The notes: generated by a model from the letters alone, not told the origin. A DNA stretch of 64,000 nt from Duffyella gerundensis (GCF_001517405.1 NZ_LN907827.1:3196915-3260914); one strand, 5' to 3'. Positions 34,243 through 44,471 are shown, counted from the stretch's first letter. Numbers and translations are program-made.

Positions 34243-36681
34243 ATGCTGCTTCACCGTTGCGCCTGGGCCGTGCTCCTTGCGCTGTGCGCCGTTGATGCCA
34301 CGGCAGAGACCTTTTCGACGCTGCCGCCACCGCCTTCTCTGTCGCCAGCACCACAGGGCGATCGGCAGCAATATATGCTCGGTCTGGTGGTGAATCAGCG
34401 CGATCGTGGCGACATCGTGCCGGTGACCTTCCAAAACGGGCACTATCTGCTGCGCGCCAGCGATTTGCAAAACGCCGGGATTCCGGCGGAGAAGCTGCCA
34501 GCGGGCGAGGTGGATCTCGCCACGCTGCCCGAGGTGCAGGCGGAATACAACAGCCAGCGCCAGCTGCTGTTGCTCACCGTGCCACCCGGCTGGCTGCCCG
34601 CGCAGACCTTTACCGGTGACGATCGCGGCCCACGTTATCCGGGCCAGGTCAGCAATGGTCTGTTGCTGAACTATGATGCCTACGCCAGCCGTGTCGAACG
34701 CGGCAGTTCACGGCTGGCGCTGCTCAGTGAGCTGCGGCTGTTTGGCCCGGCGGGACAGTTTTCCAGCAACGGTGTTTATCAGCAGACGCTGTCCGGCAGC
34801 AGTGCGGCGCAGGAGGATGGCTATATCCGCTACGACACGTTTTGGGCCAACGAGGATGAGAACCGCGCGCTGAGCTGGCGCGTTGGCGATCTGATCAGCG
34901 ACAGCCTCGCCTGGAGCAGCAGCGTACGGCTGGGCGGCGTATCCCTTGGCCGCGACTTCAGCGTGCGCCCCGATCTGGTGACCTATCCGCTGCCCGCCTT
35001 TGCCGGTCAGGCGGCCGTGCCCTCCACCGTCGATCTGTTCGTTAACGGCTATCGCACCAGCCGCAACGACGTACAACCTGGCCCCTGGTCGCTGACCAAC
35101 CTGCCGTTTGTTAACGGCGCGGGCGATGCGGTGATTGTCACTACCGATGCGGTGGGTCGCCAGATCACCACCACGCTGCCCTTTTATGTCACCAGCGATC
35201 TGCTGAAGCCTGGCCTTAGCGATTTCTCTTTTTCGGCGGGTGCGCAGCGGGAAAACTACGGCGTGAAAAACTTCGATTACGGCAGCGCCGCCGCCAGCGG
35301 CTCTTATCGCTACGGCGTGAGCGACTGGCTGACGCTGGAGACCCACGCCGAGGCAACGGAATCGCTGGTGATGGGCGGCGGCGGCGCGCAGTTCAAACTG
35401 GGCGCGTTTGGCGTGGTTAACGGCGCGCTGGCGCAGAGCCAGCTGGCCGGAGAACAGGGTACGCAATACAACTGGGGCTATCAGTACAATCGCGACGGCT
35501 TCAGCATCGGCACTCAGCATACCGTGCGCACGGCGCAGTTCGGCAATCTGGCGCTGGTAGGCAACCGCAGCGGCGACACCGGCGACGGCAACATTCTCTA
35601 CGCGCTGAGCCGCCGCAGCGCGCAGTACAACGCCAGCCTGGCGCTGAATCAGTTTGGCAGTATCGGCGCGGCTTACATTGAGATCGACAGCGGCGATGGC
35701 CAGCAAACCCGGCTGCTTAACCTGTCGTGGAGCAAAAACCTGTGGGGCAACAGCAGTGTTTACGTTTCCGCCAGCCACGATCGCGAGCAGTCAGGCTGGA
35801 GCGGCGCCGTCTCGCTGGTGATTCCGTTTGGCAATGAGATCAGCAGTGCAGTGAGTCTTGAACGCGATCGCGAGGGCAACAACGCGCAACGCCTTTACGT
35901 CTCACGTGCCATGCCCAGCGACGGCGGGCTGTCGTGGGATGCCTCGTGGGCCAATCAGGCCAGCGGCGGCGATTACACTCAGGGTAGCCTGCGCTGGCGC
36001 GACCAACGCTTTGATAGCGCTGCCGGCTTCTACGGCGACGGTGACAGCAGCACGCAGTGGGCCGATTTCAGCGGCTCGCTGGTGATGATGGATAACCGGG
36101 TGTTCGCCGCCAATCAGGTCAACGACGCTTTTGTGCTGGTGAAAACTGGCTATCCCGACGTCACGGTGCGCTATGAGAATCAGCCGATGGGCCGCACGGA
36201 CAAAGAGGGTTATCTGCTGGTGCCGTCGATCAACAGCTGGTATCCGGCGAAGTACGATCTCGATACGCTCGACCTGCCCGCCGATGTCACCACGCCCAGG
36301 GTGCAGCAGCGTTTTGCAGTGAAGCGCCAGAGTGGCTTTTTACTGAATTTCCCGGTGGAACCGCTGCGCGCCGCCAGCGTGATTGTGCAGGATCAGCATC
36401 AGCAGCCGGTGCCGGTTTCCAGCGTGGTGACGCGCGCCGGGCAGGCGGCGGAATATGTCGGCTGGGATGGTCTGGTGTGGATGGAGAATTTACAGGCGGA
36501 CAATCTTATTCATCTGCAAACGCCGGATGGCCGCACGTGCGATACCCGACTGACGCTGCCTGGCGGTCGGCCGCAGGCGCTGAAAACCTATGGCCCGCTC
36601 ACCTGCTCGCTGCCGGATCTGCCCACGGGCGCCGCGCCGGTTAGCGATGCCGCTAATTCGACCTCAGGACTGTTGCCATGA
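34243..36681 (+). CDS. Outer-membrane usher (CsuD-like)
   Basis: The 812-residue usher has a signal peptide (AWAVLLALCAVDATA), an N-terminal chaperone-binding domain, a 24-strand pore with a plug (VDLFVNGYRTSRNDVQPGPW) and C-terminal domains with two cysteines (TCDTRL, TCSLP). It belongs to the archaic group by its association with SCPU pilins. It overlaps the adhesin gene by four bases (ATGA). Confidence 0.9.
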   Translation: MLLHRCAWAVLLALCAVDATAETFSTLPPPPSLSPAPQGDRQQYMLGLVVNQRDRGDIVPVTFQNGHYLLRASDLQNAGIPAEKLPAGEVDLATLPEVQAEYNSQRQLLLLTVPPGWLPAQTFTGDDRGPRYPGQVSNGLLLNYDAYASRVERGSSRLALLSELRLFGPAGQFSSNGVYQQTLSGSSAAQEDGYIRYDTFWANEDENRALSWRVGDLISDSLAWSSSVRLGGVSLGRDFSVRPDLVTYPLPAFAGQAAVPSTVDLFVNGYRTSRNDVQPGPWSLTNLPFVNGAGDAVIVTTDAVGRQITTTLPFYVTSDLLKPGLSDFSFSAGAQRENYGVKNFDYGSAAASGSYRYGVSDWLTLETHAEATESLVMGGGGAQFKLGAFGVVNGALAQSQLAGEQGTQYNWGYQYNRDGFSIGTQHTVRTAQFGNLALVGNRSGDTGDGNILYALSRRSAQYNASLALNQFGSIGAAYIEIDSGDGQQTRLLNLSWSKNLWGNSSVYVSASHDREQSGWSGAVSLVIPFGNEISSAVSLERDREGNNAQRLYVSRAMPSDGGLSWDASWANQASGGDYTQGSLRWRDQRFDSAAGFYGDGDSSTQWADFSGSLVMMDNRVFAANQVNDAFVLVKTGYPDVTVRYENQPMGRTDKEGYLLVPSINSWYPAKYDLDTLDLPADVTTPRVQQRFAVKRQSGFLLNFPVEPLRAASVIVQDQHQQPVPVSSVVTRAGQAAEYVGWDGLVWMENLQADNLIHLQTPDGRTCDTRLTLPGGRPQALKTYGPLTCSLPDLPTGAAPVSDAANSTSGLLP

Positions 36682-37649
36682 TCAAAATGCTGCTGCTTGT
36701 GCTGCTGCTGTTTTCCACTGCCGGACAGGCCGCCTGTACGCTACCCGCCGCCACCGCCAGCTTCGGCTCGCTGACCTCGTTTGCGGTGAACAGCACCGCC
36801 AGCACTACCTCCAGCAGCGCCAACGTTAACTGTGGCTCCGGCTCCACGCTGTCGCTGCTGGGCAATAACAACATTACGTTGCAGCTGACCAGCGCCACGG
36901 TGACCGCCAATACGCGCGGCGTGCTGAAACGCAGCGGTGATACCGGCACGGATAATATTCCGCTTCAGCTCTGTACCGATTCGGCCTGCACCAGTGAACT
37001 GCGCGTGGGCGGCACACCTTACACCTACAATCAGGCGCAGCTGCTGAACCTGATTGGCCTGCTCGGCGGGCTTAACTTCAGCCTGCCGCTCTATCTGCGC
37101 ACCGTGCCCGGCCAGACGGTGGCGGCGGGCACCTATACCGTGACGCTTAATCTGGCGGTGACTTACAATATCTGCACCAGCCTGAATGTGGGCCGGTTAT
37201 GCCTGACGCCGCAAACTGGCAGCGGCGTGATCCCGTTGACCACCACGCTGATCGTCACCAACGACTGCACCACCATCACCGCGCCCAATATCAGCTTTGG
37301 CAGCGCGCCGCTGGTGAGCAGCTTTCCCAGCGTGTCGCAAACTATCAACGTCATCTGCACCAAAGGCAGCGTTTATACGGTGGGATTAAGCAACGGCAAT
37401 TATGCGTCAGGCAGCGTGCGTAACATGGCAAGCAACGCTAACCGGCTGAGCTATGAGATTTATAAAGGCACCAGCAGCAACCGCTGGGGGCCGAGCGGCA
37501 GCGAACGTCAGGCCAGCAGCGCCGCGGCGTCAGTCAGTGCTGATGGCCTGACGCGCGGCTTTGCCTACCGCGCGCAGGTGCTGACTAACCAGAACACGCC
37601 GCCTGCGGGCAACTACAGCGACAGCGTGGTGGTAGATATTGCGTTTTAA
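36678..37649 (+). CDS. Two-domain SCPU tip adhesin (CsuE-like)
   Basis: The 323-residue protein has a signal peptide (LLLVLLLFSTAGQAA) and two spore coat U domains: the first to about residue 165, the second from VTNDCTTITAPNISFG to the end AGNYSDSVVVDIAF. In Csu pili of Acinetobacter the two-domain subunit caps the fibre and binds abiotic surfaces; the same is inferred here. Its stop codon directly abuts that of the convergent symporter gene. Confidence 0.85.
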   Translation: MIKMLLLVLLLFSTAGQAACTLPAATASFGSLTSFAVNSTASTTSSSANVNCGSGSTLSLLGNNNITLQLTSATVTANTRGVLKRSGDTGTDNIPLQLCTDSACTSELRVGGTPYTYNQAQLLNLIGLLGGLNFSLPLYLRTVPGQTVAAGTYTVTLNLAVTYNICTSLNVGRLCLTPQTGSGVIPLTTTLIVTNDCTTITAPNISFGSAPLVSSFPSVSQTINVICTKGSVYTVGLSNGNYASGSVRNMASNANRLSYEIYKGTSSNRWGPSGSERQASSAAASVSADGLTRGFAYRAQVLTNQNTPPAGNYSDSVVVDIAF

Positions 37650-38963
37650 TCAGAGCGCTTCGGCGGGCTTTCCCTGATGCGCGTAACGATACCGTTTTAC
37701 CAGCTTGCCGATACAGAGTGTGCCAATCAGGCCGCACACGGCGGCAAAGGTTAGCCAGACACCGGGCATCGCTTTATCGCCGGTGGCGTGAATCAGGTAG
37801 CTGGAGATAGCTGGCGTAAAACCGCCAAACAGCGCGGTTGCCAGGCTGTAGGCCAGCGAAAAGCCCGAGGCGCGCACTTCCGCCGGCATGATTTCCGCCA
37901 GATAGACCACCATCGCCCCGTTGTAGCTGGCATAAAGAAACGACAGCCACAGCTCCGCTTCCAACAGGTGATTAAAGGAGGGCGATCCCACCAGCCAGTG
38001 CAGCACTGGCCAGGCGGTGACGATCATCAACAGAGTAAACAGGATCAGCAGTGGACGACGACCCACGCGATCGGAAAGCGCGCCCATCAACGGCAGCCAG
38101 AACAGGTTGGAAATGCCGACAAACAGCGTGACCAGAAAACTCTGTTTATCGTTCATCATCAGCACGGTTTTACCGAAGGTCGGCGTGAAAGCGGTGATCA
38201 TGTAGAACATGACCGTGGTGGTGACCACCATCAGCATACCCGCCAGCACCAGCGCCCAGTTGCTGGCCACGGAGCGCATGATGTCGCGCATCGCCGGATG
38301 ATGTTTACGCTGTTTGAACTCGTCGGTCTCTTCCATCATGCGACGGATCCAGAACAGGAACGGCACGATCATGCAGCCCACCACAAACGGGATACGCCAG
38401 CCCCATTCGGTAACCGCCTCTTTCGCCAGCAGATGATTCAGCGCCAGCCCCAACAGCGCCGCGAAGATCACCGCAACCTGTTGACTGCCTGACTGCCAGC
38501 TGACGTAGAAGCCTTTGCGCCCTTTTGGCGCCACTTCCGCCAGATAGACTGAGACGCCCCCCAGTTCCACGCCTGCCGAGAAGCCCTGCAGTAAACGCCC
38601 CAACAGAATAAGGATTGGCGCTGCCATGCCCAGTGTCGCGTAGCCCGGCACCAGCGCAATGGTCAGCGTGCCGATCGCCATCAATCCCAGCGTCAGCAGC
38701 AGCCCTTTGCGACGACCATGATGGTCGATGTAGGCACCCAGAATAATCGCGCCCAGCGGACGCATCAGGAAACCCGCGCCGAAAGTCATCAGCGTCAGCA
38801 TCAACGACGCGAAGGGATCGTCACCGGGAAAGAAGGTTTTTGCTATGGCGGTGGCGTAGTAGCCAAATACCATAAAGTCGTACATTTCCAGAAAGTTACC
38901 GCTGGTTACGCTGAGTATCTTGCGCGCACCGCCCTGCCGCGGCGCACTGATTGCATTGCTCAT
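37650..38963 (-). CDS. MFS citrate/tricarboxylate:H+ symporter (CitA/TcuC family)
   Basis: The 437-residue twelve-helix permease of the metabolite:H+ symporter family has GRRKGLLLTL in the first cytoplasmic loop, LLQGFSAGVELGGVSVYLAE, and GRRPLLIL in the second half. It resembles CitA citrate symporters and Salmonella TcuC over its full length. AAAGGAAG lies before the ATG at 38963; an upstream in-frame extension is not supported. No tricarballylate or citrate catabolic genes are adjacent, so the exact substrate is open. Confidence 0.85.
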   Translation of the reverse strand: MSNAISAPRQGGARKILSVTSGNFLEMYDFMVFGYYATAIAKTFFPGDDPFASLMLTLMTFGAGFLMRPLGAIILGAYIDHHGRRKGLLLTLGLMAIGTLTIALVPGYATLGMAAPILILLGRLLQGFSAGVELGGVSVYLAEVAPKGRKGFYVSWQSGSQQVAVIFAALLGLALNHLLAKEAVTEWGWRIPFVVGCMIVPFLFWIRRMMEETDEFKQRKHHPAMRDIMRSVASNWALVLAGMLMVVTTTVMFYMITAFTPTFGKTVLMMNDKQSFLVTLFVGISNLFWLPLMGALSDRVGRRPLLILFTLLMIVTAWPVLHWLVGSPSFNHLLEAELWLSFLYASYNGAMVVYLAEIMPAEVRASGFSLAYSLATALFGGFTPAISSYLIHATGDKAMPGVWLTFAAVCGLIGTLCIGKLVKRYRYAHQGKPAEAL

Positions 38964-39521
38964 TACTGCTTCCTTTATCGCTATTTTTTTCTCTTTTAGC
39001 GTGGCGGCGCGGAATTTAATGTGATGGCGATCACTATGAACCATTAGCAGGCAAACAATAGCGTAACAAATGATTAACATGGGGAGGAGGCCCGGAAACG
39101 GGGGATTTGCCCGGAAGCGGGCGGCTTTTGTCTTGCAGACGGCTATTAAGGTCAAGGTCTTGAGGTCAAGGTCTTAAGGTCAACGGCCATTTCGTTCTGC
39201 CTGGCTGGCGGCTTTAAGGTCAACGTCTTTAAGGTCAACGGCCATTTCGTTCTGCCCTTCGGGCCGCCCGAGCAGGGGCGGCATGCGCCCCGCCCCTGCA
39301 CCCCGGCTATCCGGCAAACACAACCGCCCGCCGCAGGCGGGTACCTTCGTCGGTTCACATTTCTTCACGGACCGCTCGCGATTCGCTCCAAGCTCAGCGC
39401 TCCCTTGTCCCGCCATCCATGGCGGGACATCCTAAAATGTTCACCTCCTCAGCGGTGGTGATGCCTCCTCAAGGTCAACCCCCAGGTCAAAATCCAAAAG
39501 ACTAAGACCGGAATTCAAAGT

Positions 39522-39715
39522 AAAACCCAAACCCAAACCCAAACCCAAACCCAAACCCACAACCCACAACCCACAACCCACAACCCACAACCCACAACCC
39601 ACAACCCACAACCCACAACCCACAACCCACAACCCACAACCCACAACCTACAACTCACAACCTACAACTCACAACTCACAACCCACAACCCACAACCCAC
39701 AACCCACAACCCAAA
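39522..39715 (+). repeat. AAACCC / ACAACCC array
   Basis: About six AAACCC hexamers are followed by roughly twenty ACAACCC heptamers, with degenerate units near 39640-39690. The G-rich strand is minus, opposite to the array in element A. Confidence 0.9.
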
Positions 39716-40039
39716 AACCTGAAATCTGAAATCTGAAACCTGAAGCTAAAAAATTGAAGCGTTTTTGCCTTTTATTTAAGCTTTTGTTCTTAATTACTTT
39801 GGTTTTGACCTGGGTTTTGACCTTTAGAGGCATCACAAACGCCGAGGGAAAAGCGTTTTCCAGGGCGAGCCGCAGGGATGCGGCGAGAGGGCGCGCTGAG
39901 CCGGGAGCGAATCGCGTCCGGTCCGTCAGGAAAACGCTTTTGCTGAGGGAACCCGCCTTTGGCGGGCGATTGTGTTTGCCGGATAGCGCGGGTGCAGGGC
40001 CGGGGCGACTGCCGGCCCTGCTCGGGCTGCCTTCAGGCA

Positions 40040-40430
40040 GAACGAAATGGCCTTTGACCTGGCCTTTAAACAGCCTGCCTGCCAGGCAGAACGAAATAGC
40101 CGTTGACCTGGCCTTTAAGCAGCCTGCCTGCAAGGCAGAACGACATGGCCGTTGACCTGGCCTTTAAGCGGCCTGCCTTCAGGCAGAACGAAATGGCCTT
40201 TGACCTTGACCTTAAGAGCCGCCAGCAAGGCAGAACGACATGGCCGTTGACCTGGCCTTTAAGCGGCCTGCCTGCAAGGCAGAACGAAATGGCCTTTGAC
40301 CTTGACCTTAAGAGCCGCCAGCCAGGCAGAACGACATGGCCGTTGACCTTGACCTTAAGAGCCGCCAGCCAGGCAGAATGAAATGGCCTTTGACCTTGAC
40401 CTTAAGAAGCCGCCTGCAAGGCTAAAAGCC
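40040..40430 (+). repeat. Ladder of about eight short direct repeats
   Basis: The units are about 41-50 bp and consist of GGCAGAACGAAATGGCC, TTGACCT and CCTTAAG.GCC-type blocks. Each unit is a diverged copy of the outer end of the right arm. Confidence 0.75.
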
Positions 40431-40522
40431 GCCCGCTTCCGGGCAAATCCCCGCGGAATTTCTTCCGCGATCCCTCCTTCTTCTGTGCTACATCAATGAA
40501 CCGGCATTTAGCGTAAAAACCA

Positions 40523-40563
40523 CTACATCCAGGCATAAAATATTCATTACCCTCTACATATTG
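40523..40563. promoter_or_regulatory. Candidate pair of NrdR boxes before nrdDG
   Basis: CTACATCCAG (40523-40532) and CTACATATTG (40554-40563) match the core CwAtATaTwG of the NrdR box at 7 and 9 of 10 positions. They start 31 bp apart, three helical turns, the spacing typical for NrdR box pairs. NrdR is the known repressor of ribonucleotide reductase genes. Confidence 0.55.
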
Positions 40564-40583
40564 ATATTTTTTGAGGGAACAAC

Positions 40584-42704
40584 ATGATCAGCGTGGTAAT
40601 TAAACGCGACGGCTGCCGGGTGCCTTTTGATGCGCAGCGCATTGTGCAGGCGGTGAATGCGGCGGCGCAGGCGGCGGCGGTGAATGACAACGACTATGCA
40701 CAGCAGGTGGCAGCAGAGGTAGCGGCGACGGTTACGCAACAGGCTGAAGTCGATATCCATGAGATTCAACGGGCGGTGGAAAATGCGCTGATGAGCGGCC
40801 CTTATCCCCAGCTGGCGCGCTGCTACATCGAATACCGCCACGACCGGGATCGCGCGCGCGAACAGCGCAGTAAGCTGAGCCAGGCGATTCGTGGGCTGGT
40901 GGAACAGAGCGATCCGGCGCTGCTCAACGAAAACGCCAACAAAGACAGCAAGGTGATTCCTACCCAGCGTGATCTGCTGGCGGGCATCGTCGCCAAACAT
41001 TATGCGCAACAGCATTTGCTGCCGCCGTCGATCGTGGCCGCTCATCAGCGCGGCGAAATTCATTATCACGATCTCGACTATTCGCCCTTCTTTCCGATGT
41101 TTAACTGCATGCTGATCGATCTGAAAGGCATGCTCACGCAGGGCTTCAGGATGGGCAACGCGGATATCGCGCCGCCAAAATCAATCGCCACCGCCACGGC
41201 GGTGACCGCGCAGATTATCGCGCAGGTCGCCAGCCATATTTATGGCGGCACGACGCTGAATCGCATCGATGAAGTGCTGGCGCCCTATGTCGACATCAGC
41301 CTGCAAAAACATCGTCTGACCGCAGAACAATGGCAGGTCGCGGACGTCGAAGGCTACGCGCGCGCCTGCACCGAAAAAGAGTGTTATGACGCGTTCCAGT
41401 CGCTGGAATATGAGGTCAATACGCTGCATACCGCCAACGGCCAGACGCCGTTTGTCACCTTCGGCTTCGGTCTCGGCACCAGCTGGGCGGCACGGCTGGT
41501 TCAGCAGTCAATCCTGAAAAATCGTCTGGCCGGACTGGGCAGTAATCACAAAACGGCGGTATTTCCGAAGCTGGTGTTTGCCCTGCGCGACGGCGTTAAT
41601 CTGCGTCCGCAGGATGCTAATTACGACATCAAACAGCTGGCGTTGCAGTGTGCCAGCAGGCGCATGTATCCCGATATTCTTAACTACGATCAGGTGGTTA
41701 AGGTCACCGGTTCTTTTAAAACGCCAATGGGCTGCCGCAGCTTTCTGGGCGTGTTTGAGCAGGATGGCGAGCTGGTGCACGATGGCCGTAATAATATCGG
41801 CGTGGTGAGCCTGAATCTGCCGCGTATTGCCCTTGAGGCCGCGGGCGATGAGGCGCGCTTCTGGCAGGTGCTTGATGTTCGCTTGCAGGTGGCCAAACAG
41901 GCGCTGCTGACGCGCATTGCCCGGCTGGAAAACACCAAGGCGCGGGTAGCGCCAATTCTGTATATGTCCGGCGCCTGTGGCGTGAGATTGCAGCCCGACG
42001 ACGATATTGCGGAGATCTTCAAACATGGCCGCGCCTCGATTTCGCTGGGTTATATCGGCCTGCATGAAACCATCAATGCGCTGAGCGGTGGCAAGCACCA
42101 CCTTTACGATGATGCGGCGCTGCGCGCTAAAGCGGTGGCGATCGTCAGCCGGTTACGCGAGGCGGTCGATGCGTGGAAAGCGGAAACCGGCTACGGCTTT
42201 AGCCTCTACAGCACGCCGAGTGAAAACCTCTGTGACCGCTTCTGTCGGCTGGACGCGGCGGAATTTGGCGTGGTGCCGGGCGTCACGGATAAAGGGTATT
42301 ACACCAATAGCTTTCATCTCGACGTCGAAAAACGGGTCAATCCCTATGACAAAATCGACTTTGAGGCCGCCTATCCGCCGATCGCCAACGGCGGCTTTAT
42401 CTGTTACGGCGAATACCCAAATCTACGCCACAACCTCAAGGCACTGGAAGATGTCTGGGATTACAGCTACAGCCGCGTGCCCTATTACGGCACCAATACA
42501 CCGGTGGACGAGTGTTATCTCTGCGGTTTCAGCGGCGAATTTACCTGCACCAGCAAGGGCTTTACCTGCCCGCAGTGCGGCAATCACGATGCAGCGAAGG
42601 TCTCAGTGATCCGGCGCGTGTGCGGCTATCTCGGCAGCCCGGATGCGCGACCTTTTAACGCCGGTAAGCAGGAAGAAGTGCGGCGTCGGGTGAAACATCT
42701 CTGA
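40584..42704 (+). CDS. nrdD: Anaerobic ribonucleoside-triphosphate reductase
   Basis: The 706-residue class III reductase makes dNTPs without oxygen. It has an N-terminal ATP-cone (VVIKRDGCRVPFDAQRIV), a ten-stranded barrel core, a C-terminal zinc site with CYLC and CPQC pairs, and the glycyl-radical motif RVCGYLG near the end. Full family length. GAGGGAA precedes the ATG. It overlaps the activase gene nrdG by one base. Confidence 0.97.
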   Translation: MISVVIKRDGCRVPFDAQRIVQAVNAAAQAAAVNDNDYAQQVAAEVAATVTQQAEVDIHEIQRAVENALMSGPYPQLARCYIEYRHDRDRAREQRSKLSQAIRGLVEQSDPALLNENANKDSKVIPTQRDLLAGIVAKHYAQQHLLPPSIVAAHQRGEIHYHDLDYSPFFPMFNCMLIDLKGMLTQGFRMGNADIAPPKSIATATAVTAQIIAQVASHIYGGTTLNRIDEVLAPYVDISLQKHRLTAEQWQVADVEGYARACTEKECYDAFQSLEYEVNTLHTANGQTPFVTFGFGLGTSWAARLVQQSILKNRLAGLGSNHKTAVFPKLVFALRDGVNLRPQDANYDIKQLALQCASRRMYPDILNYDQVVKVTGSFKTPMGCRSFLGVFEQDGELVHDGRNNIGVVSLNLPRIALEAAGDEARFWQVLDVRLQVAKQALLTRIARLENTKARVAPILYMSGACGVRLQPDDDIAEIFKHGRASISLGYIGLHETINALSGGKHHLYDDAALRAKAVAIVSRLREAVDAWKAETGYGFSLYSTPSENLCDRFCRLDAAEFGVVPGVTDKGYYTNSFHLDVEKRVNPYDKIDFEAAYPPIANGGFICYGEYPNLRHNLKALEDVWDYSYSRVPYYGTNTPVDECYLCGFSGEFTCTSKGFTCPQCGNHDAAKVSVIRRVCGYLGSPDARPFNAGKQEEVRRRVKHL

Positions 42705-43168
42705 TGAATATTCACGCTTATTACGATGTGGATGTGGTCAACGGGCCGGGTACGCGCTGCACGCTGTTTGTTGCCGGTTGCGAGCATCAGTGTCCGGGCT
42801 GCTACAACCAGCGCACCTGGCGGCTGGATAGCGGCCAGCCGTGGAATGCGCAGTGGGAGCAGCGCATTATCGATGATCTGCTGGATACGCGCATTTGCCG
42901 TCAGGGATTGTCGCTCTCCGGCGGCGATCCGCTGCATCCGGCCAACGTCGCATCGGTGCTGGCGCTGGTGCAGCGGGTGCGCGCCGAGTGCGCAGGCAAA
43001 GATATCTGGCTGTGGACCGGCTACCGGCTGAACGAGCTGAATCCGGCTCAGCGCGCGGTTGCCGCCGAGCTGGACGTGCTGATTGACGGCAAATTTATTG
43101 CGGCGGAAAAAGATGCCACGTTAATCTGGCGCGGCAGTGGTAATCAGATCATCCACTATCTGCGCTGA
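42704..43168 (+). CDS. nrdG: Anaerobic ribonucleotide reductase activating protein
   Basis: The 154-residue radical-SAM activase has a CEHQCPGC (Cx3Cx2C) iron-sulfur motif and the SAM-binding SGGDPL. It generates the glycyl radical on NrdD. It is translationally coupled to nrdD; its last 13 bases overlap the convergent yraR. Confidence 0.97.
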   Translation: MNIHAYYDVDVVNGPGTRCTLFVAGCEHQCPGCYNQRTWRLDSGQPWNAQWEQRIIDDLLDTRICRQGLSLSGGDPLHPANVASVLALVQRVRAECAGKDIWLWTGYRLNELNPAQRAVAAELDVLIDGKFIAAEKDATLIWRGSGNQIIHYLR

Positions 43169-43794
43169 TCGCGCGGGATCTGCGCCGATTCCACCACCGT
43201 AACCGGCTCTGTAGCGGGCGTGAACGCCTGTTGCCACATTGCCCGCGCCACATCTCGCGCGGCGACGGCTCGCCAGTTGCCGGGCAGCAGAGAAAACAGG
43301 GGCGCCATCAGCGATTCACCGCGCCGCTGCTCGTCGCGCTCGCCTAACAGCAGCGATGGCCGGATCAGCGTCAGTCGTGGCCAGCCCTGCTGACGCAGGC
43401 TGTTTTCCATTTCACCCTTCACCCGGTTATAGAAAAACGGCGATCGGCTGTTGGCCAGATGCGCGCTGACCACCAGCATGTGCGTGGCTCCCAGCCGCCG
43501 ACCGGTCAGCGCCGTATCGACCACCAGCGTGTAATCCACATGCACAAACGCGGGCTTGCTGCCGGCCCGCTTCAGCGTGGTGCCCAGACAGCAAAACACC
43601 TGATCCAGCGGTTGATCCAGCGGCCGCAGCACGTCGGTTAAGTCCGCCTCGACCGGATTGATCACCTTGCGCATCGCCGGTAATGGGCGGCGCGTGGGCG
43701 CAATAATTTCGCTGATACGCGGATCGTCAATCAGCAGGCGCAGCAGCTCGCCGCCGACCAGCCCGGTTGCTCCGGTGAGTAACACTCGACTCAT
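43156..43794 (-). CDS. yraR: NAD(P)-binding oxidoreductase YraR
   Basis: The about 212-residue atypical SDR/HTATIP2-like protein has [12 protein letters not shown] at the N-terminus, FCCLGTT and HADYTLV-like (HVDYTLV) segments, and [11 protein letters not shown]. It matches E. coli YraR, of unknown substrate. The start at 43794 matches the E. coli N-terminus. It opens a block with the same gene order as E. coli yraR-yhbO-yhbP-yhbQ-yhbS. Confidence 0.88.
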   Translation of the reverse strand: MSRVLLTGATGLVGGELLRLLIDDPRISEIIAPTRRPLPAMRKVINPVEADLTDVLRPLDQPLDQVFCCLGTTLKRAGSKPAFVHVDYTLVVDTALTGRRLGATHMLVVSAHLANSRSPFFYNRVKGEMENSLRQQGWPRLTLIRPSLLLGERDEQRRGESLMAPLFSLLPGNWRAVAARDVARAMWQQAFTPATEPVTVVESAQIPRDQRR

Positions 43795-43949
43795 CATTTC
43801 CCTCTTTTGCCGCGTGATTTGCGTGCGTCATCAACATGTTAACAATCTGTAAACAAGCGTTTTTACAGGTAATTCCTGCCGGTTCCCTTGATTTTTCAGC
43901 ATGCTCTACCAGAATTGATCCGGTATCCCACATTTTGAAGGAGGAAAAA

Positions 43950-44471
43950 ATGAGCAAGAAAGTAGCGGTCTTGATCACCGATGAATTTGAAGACTCAGAA
44001 TTTACCTCACCTGCTGAAGCCTATACCAAAGCAGGCCATGAAGTGGTAACGATTGAAATGCAGGCCGGTAAAACCGTGACCGGCAAACAGGGCAAGGCAG
44101 AAGTGAAAATCGATAAAGATATCGATCACGTCAGCGTCGATGAGTTTGACGCGCTGCTGTTACCAGGCGGTCATTCACCGGACAGCCTGCGTGGCGACGA
44201 TCGCTTTGTTGATTTCACCAAAGACTTTATCGCCAGCGGCAAGCCGATCTTTGCGATTTGTCACGGCCCACAGCTGTTGATCAGCGCGGGCGGCGTGCGC
44301 GGTCGTAAGATGACGAGCGTGAAGGCGATTGCGGTAGATCTGCGCAATGCCGGTGCCGATTTCTATGATAAAGAGGTGGTGGTCGATAAGGATACGCTGG
44401 TCACCAGCCGTACCCCGGACGACCTGCCCGCGTTTAATCGCGAATCACTGCGCATTCTCAGCGCGGTGTAA
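43950..44471 (+). CDS. yhbO: DJ-1/PfpI-family protein deglycase YhbO
   Basis: The 173-residue product is the same size as E. coli YhbO. The nucleophile elbow AICHGPQLL carries the catalytic cysteine, and LLLPGGHSPD precedes it. The family repairs methylglyoxal-damaged proteins and protects in stress. GGAGGAA precedes the ATG at 43950; upstream in-frame codons are not homologous. Confidence 0.93.
   Translation: MSKKVAVLITDEFEDSEFTSPAEAYTKAGHEVVTIEMQAGKTVTGKQGKAEVKIDKDIDHVSVDEFDALLLPGGHSPDSLRGDDRFVDFTKDFIASGKPIFAICHGPQLLISAGGVRGRKMTSVKAIAVDLRNAGADFYDKEVVVDKDTLVTSRTPDDLPAFNRESLRILSAV

Larger units (their letters stand above)
39120..40435. repeat. Intergenic element B: inverted arms around an (ACAACCC)n array
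   Basis: This second copy of the element seen at 11186-12410 is in the same orientation. It has a left arm (about 39130-39490), simple-sequence spacer (39522-39715), inverted right arm (about 39825-40060) and a ladder of short repeats (40040-40430). It fills the whole gap between the symporter gene and nrdD. Frames through it are repeat-derived and have no family signature. Confidence 0.8.

Noticed and set aside
39441..39644. Frame with a (WVVGCGL) repeat
   Set aside because: Translation of the ACAACCC array; low-complexity artefact.
39522..39715. Array considered as a CRISPR-like or VNTR locus
   Set aside because: Units are six or seven bases with no unique spacers, so it is a simple-sequence array, not CRISPR.
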